DNA of 64,000 bases from positions 44,869,237 to 44,933,236 of the forward strand of contig NC_080185.1 in the NCBI RefSeq assembly GCF_950295315.1. The letters run 5' to 3'. Of the stretch, positions 42,978-54,643 are shown one piece after another. Position 1 is the stretch's first letter; each line of letters starts with the position of its first letter. The position numbers were made by a program, and so were the translations under genes. This DNA is from Erinaceus europaeus (taxonomy: Eukaryota; Chordata; Mammalia; Eulipotyphla; Erinaceidae). The notes beneath the pieces were generated by a model. That model was not told the DNA's origin, made no database searches, and saw nothing but the letters and a program-made list of their open reading frames with translations.

Positions 42978-43848
42978 GTTTTTTTTTCATTTCTTTATTG
43001 GGCAATTAATGTTTTACATTTGACAGTAGATACATTAGTTTCTACATACATAACATTTCCAAGTTTTCCATATAACAACACGACCCCCACTAGGTCCTCT
43101 GTCATCCTTCTTGGATCTGTATTCTCCCCCCTACCCACCCATCCCAGAGTCTTTTACTTTGGTACAATATGCCAATTCCAGTTTAGATTCTACTTGTGTT
43201 TTCTCTTCTGATCTTGTTTTTTTACCTTCTGCCTGAGAGTGAGATCATCCCATATTCATCCTTCTGTTTCTGACATATTTCACTTAACATTAATTTTTCA
43301 AGGTCCATCCAAGATAGGCTGAAAATGGTGAAGTCACTGTTTTTAATAGCTGAGTGGTATTCCATTGTGTATATATACCACAACTTACTCAGCCACTCAT
43401 CTGTTGTTGGACACCTGGGTTGCTTCCAGGTTTTGGCTATTACTAATTGTGCTGCTGTATCTGGTTGGCTAGAATTTTGTTCAATATTTTAGCATCTATG
43501 TTCATCAGAGATATTGGTCTCTAGTTTTCTTTTTTGGTTGTGTCCCTGTCTGCTTTTGGTATCAAAGTGGTGTTGGCTTCATAGAAGCTGGAAGAGAGTA
43601 TTCCAGTGTCTTCAATCTTCTGGAAGACTTTTAAAAGTAGAGGTATTAGTTCTTCTTTGAAGGTTTTGTAGAATTCATTTGTAAAACCATCTGGTCCAGG
43701 ACTTTTATTTTTGGGAAGGGTTTTAATAACTGTTTCAATTTCATTAGCTGTGATGGGCCTGTTCATATTATCTAGTTCTTTATTTAATTTTGGAAGTGTG
43801 TTGGTATCAAGGAAATCGTTCATTTCTTTCAGATCATCATTCCCAGAT
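42978..43848 (-). mobile_element. L1 with a large internal ORF2 deletion
   Basis: From the left: poly(A) complement, a 3' UTR of a subfamily unlike the young copies, and the ORF2 C-terminal text (TGGTATTCCATTGTGTATAT, GGTTGCTTCCAGGTTTTGGC) to GTGCTGCTG near 43457. The text then jumps to TATCTGGTTGGCTAGAATTT, which corresponds to 25498 in the long L1. The intact copy has about 1.9 kb between these points, including the RT active site. Confidence 0.85.
43521..43823 (-). pseudogene. L1 ORF2 remnant: N-terminal RT segment
   Basis: This 100-codon open stretch has [16 protein letters not shown] (about residues 37-52), a conserved block in front of the L1 RT fingers, and [10 protein letters not shown] near its end. 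The catalytic FADD region is deleted to its left. It matches the antisense text at 25560-25830 in the longer L1. Confidence 0.88.
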
Positions 43849-43896
43849 AATCTCCTTTGGTATTCCTAGTTGACCTGGGTGAGGAGAGGAGAGAAA

Positions 43897-44166
43897 CACT
43901 TTTTTTTTGCCTCCAGGGTTATTTCTGGGGCTTGGTGCCTGCACTACAAATCTACTGCTCCTTGAGGCCATTTTTTCCATTTTTGCCCTTGTTGTTATTG
44001 TTATTGTTGTTAGATAGGAAAGAGAGAAATCAAAAGAGGACCAGAAGACAGAGAAGTGCAGAGAAAGGTGTGTGTGTGTAGGGGGGGGGGCTGGAACTGA
44101 GATCCTTGCACTGTTCCTTGCTGTGAAGACCATGTGCACCTAACCCAGTGATCTCTTGCTTGCTCC
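43897..44166 (-). repeat. Family A-prime SINE, short
   Basis: TTTTTTTTGCCTCCAGGGTT, GGGGCTTGGTGCCTGCACTA, GATAGGAAAGAGAGAAATC and ACTGAGATCCTTGCACTG are present. The CTGCAGACCTGCTTC core is replaced by a short GTGTGTGTGTAGGGGGGGGG stretch. Confidence 0.82.
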
Positions 44167-44553
44167 CTCACTAGCAGTATACTTCTTATCGTCACTGATA
44201 GCCATGGCCAATATTTACATTACATCATCCTCTCTTCTACTTCTTTCAGTTAGTGACCAAAGCTCTCTCTCTAAGTGCCTTCAGTTACTATGGTAGATGT
44301 TGTTGACACAGATGTAGATAAGAAGAGGTTGTATCCCTTCTATCATGAAATTGCAGCCTAGGCATTTCACAGCAGTGAATTTTTCAAGGGAATTCCCAAT
44401 AGTGAGCTTCTTTCTCCTGTTCCAGTGGAACACGGAAATATTCCAATCTTTCTGCATTCTAGATTAGTCTGTATTGTGTTGCCTTTCCAAGCAAGCTTTC
44501 CTCGTGGGCATGCATCAGTGTGAATGCTTCTCATGCAGTTCTCTACAAAGGGG
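44167..44553. other. Unique sequence
   Basis: No repeat or gene recognised before the L1 TSD. Confidence 0.4.
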
Positions 44554-44572
44554 AAAGAAAGTGACTGAATAT
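44554..44572. repeat. 19-bp TSD, left copy
   Basis: AAAGAAAGTGACTGAATAT matches 46234-46252 exactly and defines the L1 insertion between. Confidence 0.93.
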
Positions 44573-46233
44573 ATGATCCAGTAATTCCTCTCCTGGGGTT
44601 ATACCCCAAGGACTCCATAACACCCAACCAAAAAGAAGTGTGTACTCCTATGTTCATAGCATCACAATTCATAATAGCTAAAACCTGGAAGCAACCCAGG
44701 TGCCCAACAACAGATGAGTGGCTGAGAAAGCTGTGGTATATATACACAATGGAATACTATGCAGCTATCAAGAACAATGAACCCACCTTCTCTGACCCAT
44801 CTTGGACAGAGCTAGAAGGAATTATGTTAAGTGAACTAAGTCAGAAAGATAAAGATGAGTATGGGATGATCCCACTCATCAACAGAAGTTGAGTAAGAAG
44901 ATCTGAAAGGGAAACTCAAAGCAGGACCTGATCAAATTGTAAGTAGGGCACCAAAGTAACAACCCTGTGGTGAGGGGTAGACATGCAGCTTCCTGGGCCA
45001 GTGGGGTTGGGAGTGGGTGAGAGGGATGGGTCATAGACTTTCGGTGGTGGGAATGGTGTTTATGTACACTCCTAGCAAAATGTAGACATATAAATCAGTA
45101 GCTAATTAATATGAGAGGGGGAAAATCAATTGTATATCTCAAAGTTTTTTCAAAACACAAACTGAATCTTTTTAATATATAGACTGTGTATTTGATATGC
45201 AGACTCTCTCAAAAGCCTAGACCAAGTAGATCAGAAGCATCCAATAGCGCAGCTATATACAAGATACTGGATACTGTACAGCAAACCATAACAAAAGGAC
45301 TTTTCAAAGTTAAACCAATTAACAAATAATGTGATGATAATATTAACTATTGATTGTCTTTTTGAACCCTAAGACAGCAGGAACCTCACTTCTCCACTAT
45401 AGAGCCCCTACTTCCCCCAGTCCTGGAACCCTTGGATAGGGCCCACTTTCCCGTATGCGTCTCCCAATCCATACCAAATAATACTGCATCCGCTGATCGC
45501 AACCTAACCAACGCAACGATTGCCACCTCAACATGCTTCACCTCAGACTGTGTCCAGAGACTTCACGTGTGGAATGACAACCCTTCAGCTTCATTACTCA
45601 GGTGAGACCTTTCCTTTTATAGTACACTCTAGTTTCATCTCAGGTGGTTCACTTTCTAACAAAGTCCCATAACCTAGATATACACCAGATTCTGTGAGAG
45701 AGAGCTTATGTTCACACGTATCCATAAACTACTGCAAAATATATACCTGAAAGCAGAAGTGCACTAGAGTTTGCAGTGAGTACCTCCCTAACACTTCCTC
45801 TCCACTATTCCAAGCTTGGGATCCATGATTGCTCAACAAATTGTTTGGCTTCATATGTTAACTCTCTTTTCAATCACCAGGTTCCAGATGCCACCAGGAT
45901 GCTGTCCAGGCTTCCCTGAATTGAAGACCCCACCAATGTGTCCTGGAGCTCAGCTTCCCCAGAGACACACCCTACTAGGGAAAGAGAGAGGCAGACTGGG
46001 AGTATGGACCGACCAGTCAATGCCCATGTTCAGCGGGAAAGCAATTACAGAAGCCAGACCTTCTACCTTCTGCAACCCTCAATGACCTTGGGTCCATGCT
46101 CCCTGAGGGCTAGAGAATGGGAAAGCTATCATGGGAGGGGATGGGTTATGGAGATTGGGTGGTGGGAATTGTGTAGAGTTGTACCCCTCCTACCTTATGT
46201 TTTTGTTCATTAATCCTTTCTTAAATTAAAAAA
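44573..46233 (+). mobile_element. 5'-truncated young L1 with perfect TSD
   Basis: The insert of 1661 bp begins inside ORF2 (ATGATCCAGTAATTCCTCTC), passes the ORF2 stop near 44892, and carries a 1.3-kb 3' UTR to a short A-run. Both 19-bp duplications are identical and the sequence is near identical to 21985-23640 (reverse). Insertion was therefore recent. Frames in its 3' UTR (89 and 91 codons) are not genes. Confidence 0.96.
44638..44892 (+). pseudogene. L1 ORF2 C-terminal fragment
   Basis: The frame ends MIPLINRS then stop. It contains [20 protein letters not shown] and [14 protein letters not shown], the conserved C-terminal region of L1 ORF2p. It begins within the protein because of 5' truncation and cannot encode an active enzyme. 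Confidence 0.93.
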
Positions 46234-46252
46234 AAAGAAAGTGACTGAATAT
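46234..46252. repeat. 19-bp TSD, right copy
   Basis: An exact copy of 44554-44572, directly after the L1 A-run. Confidence 0.93.
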
Positions 46253-46261
46253 TTTCTTTTT

Positions 46262-46570
46262 TTAATGTTTTACTTTTTATTAGTGATTTAATATTGATTT
46301 ACAACATTGCAAGGTGTATAATTGTAATAGGGGTGCAATTCCATATAGTTCCCACCACCAAAGTTATCTGTCTCATCTCCGTTGGCAACTTCCCTATTCT
46401 TTCTCATATTGCAATATGGACTAAAATTCTCGAGGTGCAGATGGTGGGAGTTCTGACTTCTGCAACTACTTCTCCATTGAATATGGGCATTAGCATGTCA
46501 ATCCATACGTTTTTTCTATCTTTCTATCTTTCTATCTTTCCCTAGTGGGATAGGGCTCTGGATGGGCAAG
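46262..46570 (-). mobile_element. Old L1 3' UTR fragment
   Basis: TTTTTATTAGTGATTTAATA, GGGGTGCAATTCCATATAGT, TCCATTGAATATGGGCATTA and CCCTAGTGGGATAGGGCTC follow the L1 3' UTR order. A (TATCTTTC)n tract at 46515-46543 sits inside. Confidence 0.72.
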
Positions 46571-46639
46571 GTCCTAGGAAGGATTGTTGAAGAATTGTTC
46601 CTTCCTCCCTTTCTCCCTTGCTTCTTTCCTTCCTTTCCT

Positions 46640-46927
46640 GCCTCCTGGGTTTTCACTGGGGCTTGGTGCCTGCACTGCTCCTGGCCGCCATCTTTTATCC
46701 TTTGTTGTTGTTATTAGATAGGATAGAGAGAAATTAGATAGGATAGAGAGAGGAGGGGAAGGCAGGAGGGAGAGAGACAGATAGGCCCATCAGACCTGCT
46801 TTACCACTTTTGAAGTGACCTCCCTCCAGGTGGGCAGCTGGGGGATCAAACTGGGATCCTTACACCAGTCCTTGTGTTTTGTGTCTTGTGCTCTTAACTC
46901 ACTGTGTTACCTTCCATCGGGCCCCCA
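46640..46927 (-). repeat. Family A-prime SINE
   Basis: CTGCCTCCTGGGTTTTCACT, GGGGCTTGGTGCCTGCACTG, TTATTAGATAGGATAGAGAG and CATCAGACCTGCTTTACCAC. There is a short tandem duplication of AGATAGGATAGAGAG. The B-box complement is GGGGATCAAACTGGGATCC. Confidence 0.88.
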
Positions 46928-48000
46928 CTGAGACTGAGCATATTCTTATAGCACTCTCACTTTCACTCTCACTTCCCCCATAAAAGTATACATAGATGCT
47001 ATATTGTCCCTGTATTTCACTATCCTCTATGATTTACTCTGAAGCTTTCAGTGCCGTTTTGTCTCCCAATCTCATTGTCCAGTATTTCATACTTAATCCA
47101 TTCCCATTTCTTAGACTTTCTGTGCTTGTGCTTTCCCTTCAGCCTGTAACCTTCTGTTTCTTATCACCCTGTACTAGTATTTCAACATTCAACTCCAGTA
47201 CCACCTATTAATCAAAGGACCTTTCATCAGATGTCTCATTCTTTGACCCTGACTCATGAACAAATATCTGACCTATTCAGGAAAACCCATATCCTCTCTT
47301 TGGTTTACCTTTGAAGGGCTATTTTTAAGCTCCACAGCAAGAAACAGAGACCATCAGGAGAGACGTTATCTACTAAGATCAACACCAATTACATGCCACT
47401 TGTTGTCAAATAACTGGATGAGAGATAACTAGGTTAGATTAATTTAAGCCTGTGGTTTTGCAACATTTTACTTTGTTTTCAGTTTCAAGTAACATTTATG
47501 CATTGTCTTTATGTCAACTAGATGGTGTATGGGTGAGCAAAAGGACACATTTCTCTCAAGAGTCACATAGTTTAGTTAGATAAGGTAGAGATTAGCCAGT
47601 GCATTTCTTTCTGTGAACTAAGTTTCAGGAAGACTTATCCGAATTGACTTCACAGATGATGTCAGAGCTGAGTTGACTTTTGAAGGAGCTGTTGATGAGT
47701 ACCATATTTAGCTTAAGGTTTCTAGAAGATCTCAGTTACTTGTGATATCTGACCAAAGCAAATACAGTTTTATCAAATCCATTCTAATGGGAAGAATATA
47801 CATCTCCCTTTAGAGGCACTTAGTTGTCTCCTAGGCTTTTTGTACCTTCAACACAAGAAAACCATAATCATTCAGAAGTAGTTTTTCCATTACCAAAATC
47901 TCTACAACCTGGCATTTCTTCCCAGAACACAACCTTCTGGTCCAGGCACCAGGCTAACAGAATAGCTTTTTGAAGTCTTCAAAATATACTTGATAAAAAA
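46928..48000. other. Unique sequence, 1.1 kb
   Basis: No recognised repeat or gene. A short frame at 46996-47211 has no motif. Confidence 0.4.
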
Positions 48001-48010
48001 CAAATTGGCA

Positions 48011-48445
48011 AGGAGGAGCCAAGATGGCAGCTTGGAGACAACACCTGGTGTGAGCTGCACAAGGAACCTGCTTTCAACCTGGGATATTCGGGAGAGGCCA
48101 CCAGGTTCCAGATTCTACCATGATGCCAACCGGACTTGCCTGGGCAGATGACCCCACCAAATGTATCCTGGAGACCCACTTACCTAGAGCCCTGCCACCT
48201 AGGGATATAGAGAGACAGGCTGGGAAACTGGATAGACCTGCCAATGTCCATGTACAGTGGGGAAGCAATTACAGAAGCCAGACCTTCCACCTTCTGCACC
48301 CCATAATGACCCTGGGTCCATAATCCCAGAGGATTAAAGAATAGGAAAGCTATCAGGGGAGGTGGTGGGAATTGTGTGGAGTTGTACCCCTCTTATCCTA
48401 TGTTTTTTTGGTCAGTGTTTCCTTTTTATAAATAAAAATTTTTAA
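48011..48445 (+). mobile_element. Miniature L1-derived element (5' start fused to 3' UTR)
   Basis: It opens with AGGAGGAGCCAAGATGGCAG, a motif like the 5' start of L1 elements. After about 86 bp it switches at CCACCAGGTTCC (about 48098) to the L1 3' UTR, which continues through GACCTTCCACCTTCTGCACC to AATAAAAATTTTTAAAA. No ORF1 or ORF2 is present. CAAATTGGCA before and AAAGTTGGCA after may be a short imperfect TSD. It is either a deleted L1 or a member of a non-autonomous family; one copy here cannot decide. Confidence 0.7.
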
Positions 48446-48454
48446 AAGTTGGCA

Positions 48455-49200
48455 TGTTGGCTGCAACTTCAGTTGGCAACCAATGTTCCTACTACTTGAC
48501 TAAACATCATTAACCTTATCAAGCATCTCTAATGCTAACTAATCCTAATCACTCCTTTGTCTAAGTATAAATGCAATTACTGATGATGCAAAGTGAGTGA
48601 AATTGAATTGACTAAGCAGTTTCCCAAATGCCACCTCCACACTGAAGTAACATTAAATTATATTAAATTTCTAACTCATTTGTTATTTTTTTGGCTGTAC
48701 ACATTTAATAACACTGTGCCTGTCAATGCTGGCAGATACAGTTTCATTTACAATGAGTGCATGCTTAGAAGCAGTGCTAAGAACTAAATGTTAATGGAGT
48801 TTACCTGCCGAGGTAGAAGCCTGGTACCTATGTTTGCAAATCTTTGGAGATACACATCCAACTTGCTCTGGAGACACATCATCTTCCATTGAAGTCCTCC
48901 GTTGGTTTTTGGGTACCCAGAAACTACAAGACTTTAGAACGAAATCCAAGGAGGATATCTAGTTTTGGCTGTATTTGTGGATGAACAGGTGTTTGGTGTA
49001 ATTAAGTTCTGATTCCTGGTAGCATCACTGATATAATTAGGTGCCTTTAACCACTAATGAGTCTTACATTCATGTTGGGGTACTCCAAATGAGAAAAATC
49101 AGAAAGTTATTTCCTGTCTGACAGGGCTACTTTCCGGTCATGTCTAATCTCAATATGGTCGCCTACCATTTAGCAATGATGAGTCTGTACACATTTCCTC
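48455..49200. other. Unique sequence
   Basis: No recognised element or gene. Confidence 0.4.
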
Positions 49201-49202
49201 GG

Positions 49203-49358
49203 CCTGCAGCGAGGGTCAGGTAGAAGGAGAGAAATATATGTGATACTGCTTCACTGCTTCTGATACTATATTCCCTGCAAGTTGGGAACAAGGGGCTTCA
49301 AACCTGGGTCCTTGTGCATGGTAATATGTAGTTTCTACTACAGTGCCCCAGCCCATTC
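49203..49358 (-). repeat. Family B SINE fragment
   Basis: GATACTGCTTCACTGCTTCT, TATTCCCTGCAAGTTGGGAA, CTTCAAACCTGGGTCCTTGT and CTACAGTGCCCCAGCCC form the core and head in minus orientation. The tail is not recognisable. Confidence 0.65.
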
Positions 49359-50336
49359 TTGTTTTATGGCTGTCTTACCAGTTTAACTTAGTTGAGGAAT
49401 AACTAACTTGCTCTGATAAAGGACTTTGTAAGATTCAAAAATTATGACCTAAAGCATTGTTTGGAATATTTCAAATAAATGAATAAATTCCTAATCATGA
49501 AAATAAATGCAAACTCATTTTCAGTGCATGCATCCCCCTCCATGGTTACCATCCAAGGGATAAACACATACTCATGAAATCATTAAAATCAATTCTGATC
49601 ATGTATGCACCCTGCAGGAGTTGTACCAAATCCTCCACCCTTTTATAATTCTGTCCACTGGTGTTTAAAGAGTAATGCAAGCTTTGTGTCGTGCACTGAG
49701 CCATTTCCCATTCGTTAGGACTAAGCAAACTAGGTTGTTTATATTAGAATGCATCCAAGTGTGGCTTTAGTGCTGAACACTCCCCACCACTAAAATAGAC
49801 AATTGATTTTCAGAATTTGCATTTTCAGTGACTCCGATGATCACTGGTTATCATATGAAACTCTACAGCTTTTATGAAAGTAACACTAAGGCCAGTTGCG
49901 TAACAGGGTATGCCTTGGCAGTGGGCATTCTCGGGTTGACATTTACTTAATGGTGCCACATAGTTATCTGCAGAGGCTTTGTGTTCAGGAATATTTAGGA
50001 GCATTTGGACTTAATCCTGATTGCAGCAGGGAGCCACTTGAGAATTTTAAACAGAGGATTTTTCGAACATGAGTTTCTTTCAACTTCCTGAGTATAAGAT
50101 TTCACTTCACTTGAGGCAAGCACTGTAGAGCCAGAGACCCTTGGTGGTCCCGTTCTAGCTGAGCCCTGGTGTCTACCTTATCTCTCCTTTTATGGAATTT
50201 GATGGCCACTTACCAAATGCTTACCTTGTGAATGGTATTTTGCTCGCCACTCAGTTCAACAACTCTGTTCACTTTATTCATTAATATTTAGTTACATGTT
50301 CTGAGAGTTTTGACACATCTCTACTGTTTTTTAATA

Positions 50337-50339
<3 letters not shown>
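49359..50339. other. Unique sequence
   Basis: No recognised repeat or gene in about 1 kb. Confidence 0.4.

Positions 50340-50402
<63 letters not shown>
50340..50402. repeat. (AT)31 microsatellite
   Basis: A perfect AT run of about 62 bp abuts a family B SINE tail. It encodes a poly-Tyr/Ile frame that is an artefact. Confidence 0.97.
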
Positions 50403-50405
<3 letters not shown>

Positions 50406-50567
50406 GGTAAAGGAATTTAGAGGGAAGGGGAAGATAGGGAAAGAGAGATAGCAACAGCACTGCTTCACCACTTTGAAGCCTTCCCCACTCTCCTCCTTCT
50501 ACAGGTGGAGACCAGTGCTTAACCTTGGATCCTTGCACTCTACCAGGTACTTCTCCCCTCAGTCCCC
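50403..50567 (-). repeat. Family B SINE
   Basis: TTAGAGGGAAGGGGAAGATA, ACAGCACTGCTTCACCACTT, CTTCTACAGGTGGAGACCAG and GCTTAACCTTGGATCC. The head ends near CCTCAGTCCCC. Confidence 0.7.
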
Positions 50568-50655
50568 ATGTCCATAGCATCAATGCACTTCAGTTGTTAC
50601 AGTTAGAATCAGGTTCTTTTTGGGAGAGCTGTCTTTTATGAGAACATAAGATATG

Positions 50656-50656
50656 C

Positions 50657-50698
<42 letters not shown>
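50656..50698. repeat. (GT)n microsatellite
   Basis: About 20 GT units follow GCGCGT. Confidence 0.96.
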
Positions 50699-50700
<2 letters not shown>

Positions 50701-51250
50701 AACGACTATATTGATTGAGCGTTTGCTGTACTTAGGAGTAGTGATTTTATGCTGAAATCCTTAAACAGTAGGAAATTGTGAGTATCATCATCTTGAATCA
50801 CACAGTTACGTATTTGGCTTCAGTTTTTCTTCTTGTAGAGTATGGGTTTATACTGTGAATGATTGAGCCTAAAATTTAAGCTCCTTCCTGTGACCCTGCA
50901 GTCACTCTTATCATTATGCAATGTCATTTCTATTGCCAGTTTATTCTTGCCTCCAAGATGAAGTCCTAATGCCTTGGCTTGGTTTGCCAGGCTCTCACAA
51001 ATCTGGCATCTCCCAACCTGTCAGTCTTTGTTTTTTATACCTCTGATCTTCCCTCCTCATGAATCATACATTCAACAATTCTTCAATACACTATTGCAAC
51101 AGGAGAGCAATTGTGACTTTGTAACCTTGCATTTCCTTCTGGACATGGTTGAGATTGATGAGGATGCATCAGATAGTTTGCTTGTGTGTTGGGGTTAAAA
51201 AAATGAGTGTAGTCTGATTTCATATTTATGAATTTTTCCATGTTTTAAAG
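50699..51250. other. Unique sequence
   Basis: No recognised repeat or gene. A 74-codon plus frame at 50974-51198 has no family motif. Confidence 0.4.
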
Positions 51251-51251
51251 T

Positions 51252-51388
51252 ATATGTATTTATTTATTTATTTATTTATTTGTTAGATAGACTGACAGAA
51301 AGACACACAACCAGAGCATATACAATGCTTGGGATCTCATGCTTGAGAGTCCAACACTTTCTCCACTGCACCACCCGCCAGCCCCGTA
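51252..51388 (-). repeat. Family E SINE with (TTTA)n tail
   Basis: A TTTA run (51256-51281) leads to GTTAGATAGACTGACAGAAA, ACCAGAGCATATACAATGC and GAGAGTCCAACACTTTCTCC, with a head complement ending CACCCGCCAGCCCC. It is the minus counterpart of 52563-52693. Confidence 0.65.
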
Positions 51389-52560
51389 GAATATGAGTTT
51401 TTATTTACAATTATACAGTATTTCCAGATAGGGTTTATTTATGTTTTGCTTCGCATTCTCTTGTTCCATCTCAGGCATCTTTCAGTGACTGGCAGGTAGG
51501 AGAAGTCAGGTGTGTGAAAATGTTTGCCGGAAATTAGAATGCAGTTTCATATAGCCAAAGCTAACCTGACTCATGATAATGAGTCTGTTAGAGGCCTGCA
51601 GGCAGTTTGGGGTTGGTACCCACAGCAGTGAAATAGCCGGGTGGGAGGAGAGCCTGCACATCACTGGGCAGAAATTTTGATGATTTACTCTTAGATCAAC
51701 AAGCCTCACTGCTTGTCTCCATTGGTGTGTATAATTGTGAGCAAGAAATGAATCTCCTGGTTAACTGACTCTTTTGATGAACTAATAGTTGACTGAAAAA
51801 CTTGTCTCTTCAAAAAAAATAAAAAAGAAAAAAAACTCCTGATGTATATTCAGTAGTATTTTCTATTAGTGTTGCATAAGGCCAGGAAAAAAAAAAAAAG
51901 ATCAATCTCATTATACTCATGAACCATCAGAACTGTAAATAGTATTCTGTTACTATATCAGCAGTCATGCAGCAAATTCAGTCTCAGTATGGACTTAGTG
52001 CCAAACCCTGTGAAGAATGCCAAATACAGGCTGGAAAGGAGCTTTGCAATGTGTTTTGGAGTGAATCTTTAGGGGAGATCATTGTACTGCCGGCACTTAC
52101 ACAATGCTCAAGACTTACTTAGGCCAAGAAAGAATGGACGGTGCCTTCCTAGCTGTAGCAAAAAGTGAGCGAAGCAGCAGGAGATGATAAAGTACAGACC
52201 AACAGATTGTAGTCTGTGATTGAAGAACATTTGCTCATTGTAGAATGAACACGTTCTCATTAGTGGTTGAGAGTTTTCGAAGAGCTAGTGCGCAGGAGCA
52301 CAGCTAGAGTGATGGTCAAAGGCTCTAACTTTAAATGACTTCAAATATCAAGCCAAGAAAAGGGGAGAGAAAGAAAAAGGCAGAGAAATTAATTTTAGTC
52401 TCAGGCTGTTTCAATGTAGACTGACCACTCATTCCTTCATTATCCAATCACTAGCTGTTAAATCAGCTTTCTTGGGGCAAGGCCATCATCTGCTCTAGTG
52501 AGAAATTAGGAGTTGAAGGAAAATTAAAGTAAAATTTTTGAAGTTTAGAAAACATCATGG
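51389..52560. other. Unique sequence, 1.2 kb
   Basis: Two A-rich runs (near 51811-51835 and 51886-51899) are the only notable features. No gene recognised. Confidence 0.4.
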
Positions 52561-52562
52561 GT

Positions 52563-52693
52563 GGCCTGAGAGTTGACCTAGTGAATAAAGTGTTGTACTC
52601 TCAAGTATACGGTCCCTGGGTTTGATCCCTGGCATCACATATTCCAGAGTGATCCTCTGCTTCTTTCTCATAATGAATAAATAAATTTTCTTT
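52563..52693 (+). repeat. Family E SINE
   Basis: GGCCTGAGAGTTGACCTAGT and TGTTGTACTCTCAAGTATAC form the head. GGGTTTGATCCCTGGCATCA holds the B box, and CCAGAGTGATCCTCTGCTTC with ATAATGAATAAATAAATTTT gives the body and tail. Confidence 0.72.
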
Positions 52694-52697
52694 TTTA

Positions 52698-52845
52698 GGG
52701 CTGGTGAAATAACTCACTTGGATAGTGAGTTGCTTTTTTCTCATGTGTGTCACCCAAATTTAAGCCAGTGCTTTCCTTGCTGAGAAGCTATCTTTCATTC
52801 TGTGGCCTCACTCAACTATTCTGTTTTATCTGAACAGAAAAAAAA
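52698..52845 (+). repeat. Family D SINE, tandem to E
   Basis: GGGCTGGTGAAATAACTCAC, TTGGATAGTGAGTTGCTTTT, CACCCAAATTTAAGCCAGTG and ATTCTGTGGCCTCACTCAAC. It follows the E copy directly in the same orientation. Confidence 0.68.
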
Positions 52846-53176
52846 ATCACAGGGAAAATGGGCCTGGGGTGCAATTTCAGTGCTGTTAAACTAAAAGTTG
52901 GATTCATTCTAGATTTCTGTCTTAGAGTCATTTAGAGTTTTTAGATGTGGAACAGAAGTGGCGTTCTCCCTCTGGAGTATTGATGGTGTCTGACATGGCG
53001 TAGGAAAGGTCAAGCATTGGGTTGTGGGAAACGTTCAGGACATACTTTCAGAGTACATGTTCTCTGGAGAATATTTGTAATCCTAAAGAATGCATCCTTG
53101 TCATGGGGCAAATAGAATTCATTTCAAATTCCACTGATACACTGGAAGTGGTTCACTGAAGTCACCATTGCATTAT
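52846..53176. other. Unique sequence
   Basis: No element recognised. Confidence 0.4.
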
Positions 53177-53445
53177 TTTATTTTTTTATATTTATTTATT
53201 CCCTTTTGTTGCCCTTGTTCTTTTATTGTTGTTATTGATGTTGTTCTTGGATAGGACAGAGAGAAATGGAGAGAGGAGGGGAAGACATAGAAGGGGAGAG
53301 AAAGACATACACCTGCAGACCTGCTTCACCGCTTGTGAAGCGACGCCCCTGTAGGTGGGGAGTCGGGGGCTCGAACCAGGATCCTTACGCAGGTCGTTGC
53401 ACTTTGCGCCACATGCGCTTAACCTGCTGCGCTACTGCCTGACTC
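53177..53445 (-). repeat. Family A SINE
   Basis: A complete, well-preserved minus copy: TTCCCTTTTGTTGCCCTTGT, GGATAGGACAGAGAGAAATG, CACCTGCAGACCTGCTTCAC, GGGGGCTCGAACCAGGATCC and head end CTGCTGCGCTACTGCCTGAC. Confidence 0.94.
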
Positions 53446-54060
53446 CCTATTCTATTTTATTTTAAACAGCACCTAGAAATGGATGCAAAAAAAAAAAAAA
53501 GAATTGCAAGCATAACTTTTCAACATCTTCCATTACTGTTGGAATATTGTATTGTATTCTAAGGTGAGTTTGGCAAGTTAGATATGAATGAAGGAGACGA
53601 GATTTCAGTGGACTCAACCTATATTTATGGAATGGAATTTATAGAATTGATTTATTAGGCTTCAAGGTTAGCTATATGAAAAGTATAACTGAAGCCGTTA
53701 ACACCATTTACTGGATATGTCTTCCCACTTCCTTGTGTGGCTTTTGAGTCAGCTACTGATTGAAGTGGTTACAGTAAGCTAGCTCAATGACAGGGAGAAT
53801 TAACACTCCCTAAAGTTCTTTAGGTTCTGATTTCTGGAACGTATAAATTCTTAGTTTGATAAGGGATTATAGCTGATGCAGACAGAATTAATCATAACTT
53901 CAACAAGGTGATCTTTGATTAAGTAAACCCAGTACATTGCAGGGCCCTTAAATGAGCAAAATTGTCAGGCTCAGGGGAAAAAAAAAACTAGTATAGTCAT
54001 GGGATTTTTGGAATATAACTAAAATAGGACTACTATCTACAAAACACAGACCGCCCCACC
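53446..54060. other. Unique sequence
   Basis: No gene recognised. An A-run lies at 53489-53502. Confidence 0.4.
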
Positions 54061-54065
54061 CCAAC

Positions 54066-54515
54066 TCTTCATCTGAACTATTCCAGCCTTGAGGTTCAGG
54101 ATTAGTCAACGATTTGTTTGGCTCTATATGTTAACACTTCTTTTTAGCCACCAGGTTCCATGATGCCAGCCAGACTTCCCTGAACCCATGACCCCACCAA
54201 TGTGTCCTGGAACCCCACTTCCCCAGAACCCTGCCCCACTAGGGAAAGAGAGAGACAGGCAGTAAGCATGGATAGACCTGCCAACGCTCATGTTCAGCAG
54301 GGAAGCAATTACAAAAGCCAGACCTTCCACCTTCTACACCCATAATGACCCTGGGTCCATAATCCCAGAGGGTTAAAGAATAGGAAAGCTATCAGGGGAT
54401 GGGATGGGATACAGAGTTCTAGTGGTGGGAATTGTGTGAAGTTGTACCCCTCTTACTCTATATTTTTTGTCAGTGTTTCCTTTTTATAAATAAAAATTTT
54501 TTTAAAAAAAGAAAA
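54066..54515 (+). mobile_element. L1 3' UTR fragment
   Basis: CAGGATTAGTCAACGATTTG, AGCCACCAGGTTCCATGATG, CACCAATGTGTCCTGGAACC, GACCTTCCACCTTCTACACC and AATAAAAATTTTTTTAAAAA. It belongs to the subfamily whose tail matches 48011-48445, not the subfamily at 45.0-46.2 kb. Confidence 0.85.
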
Positions 54516-54643
54516 CATAAGAAACAAAAATGAGAGATGACATAATGTAAATGACTTGTCCAATTACTGCTGGCTGTGAAGATGGAAGAACACCACAAGC
54601 AAAAGATTGCAAGCAGGTCCTAGAAGTTAGAAAAGACAAGGAA

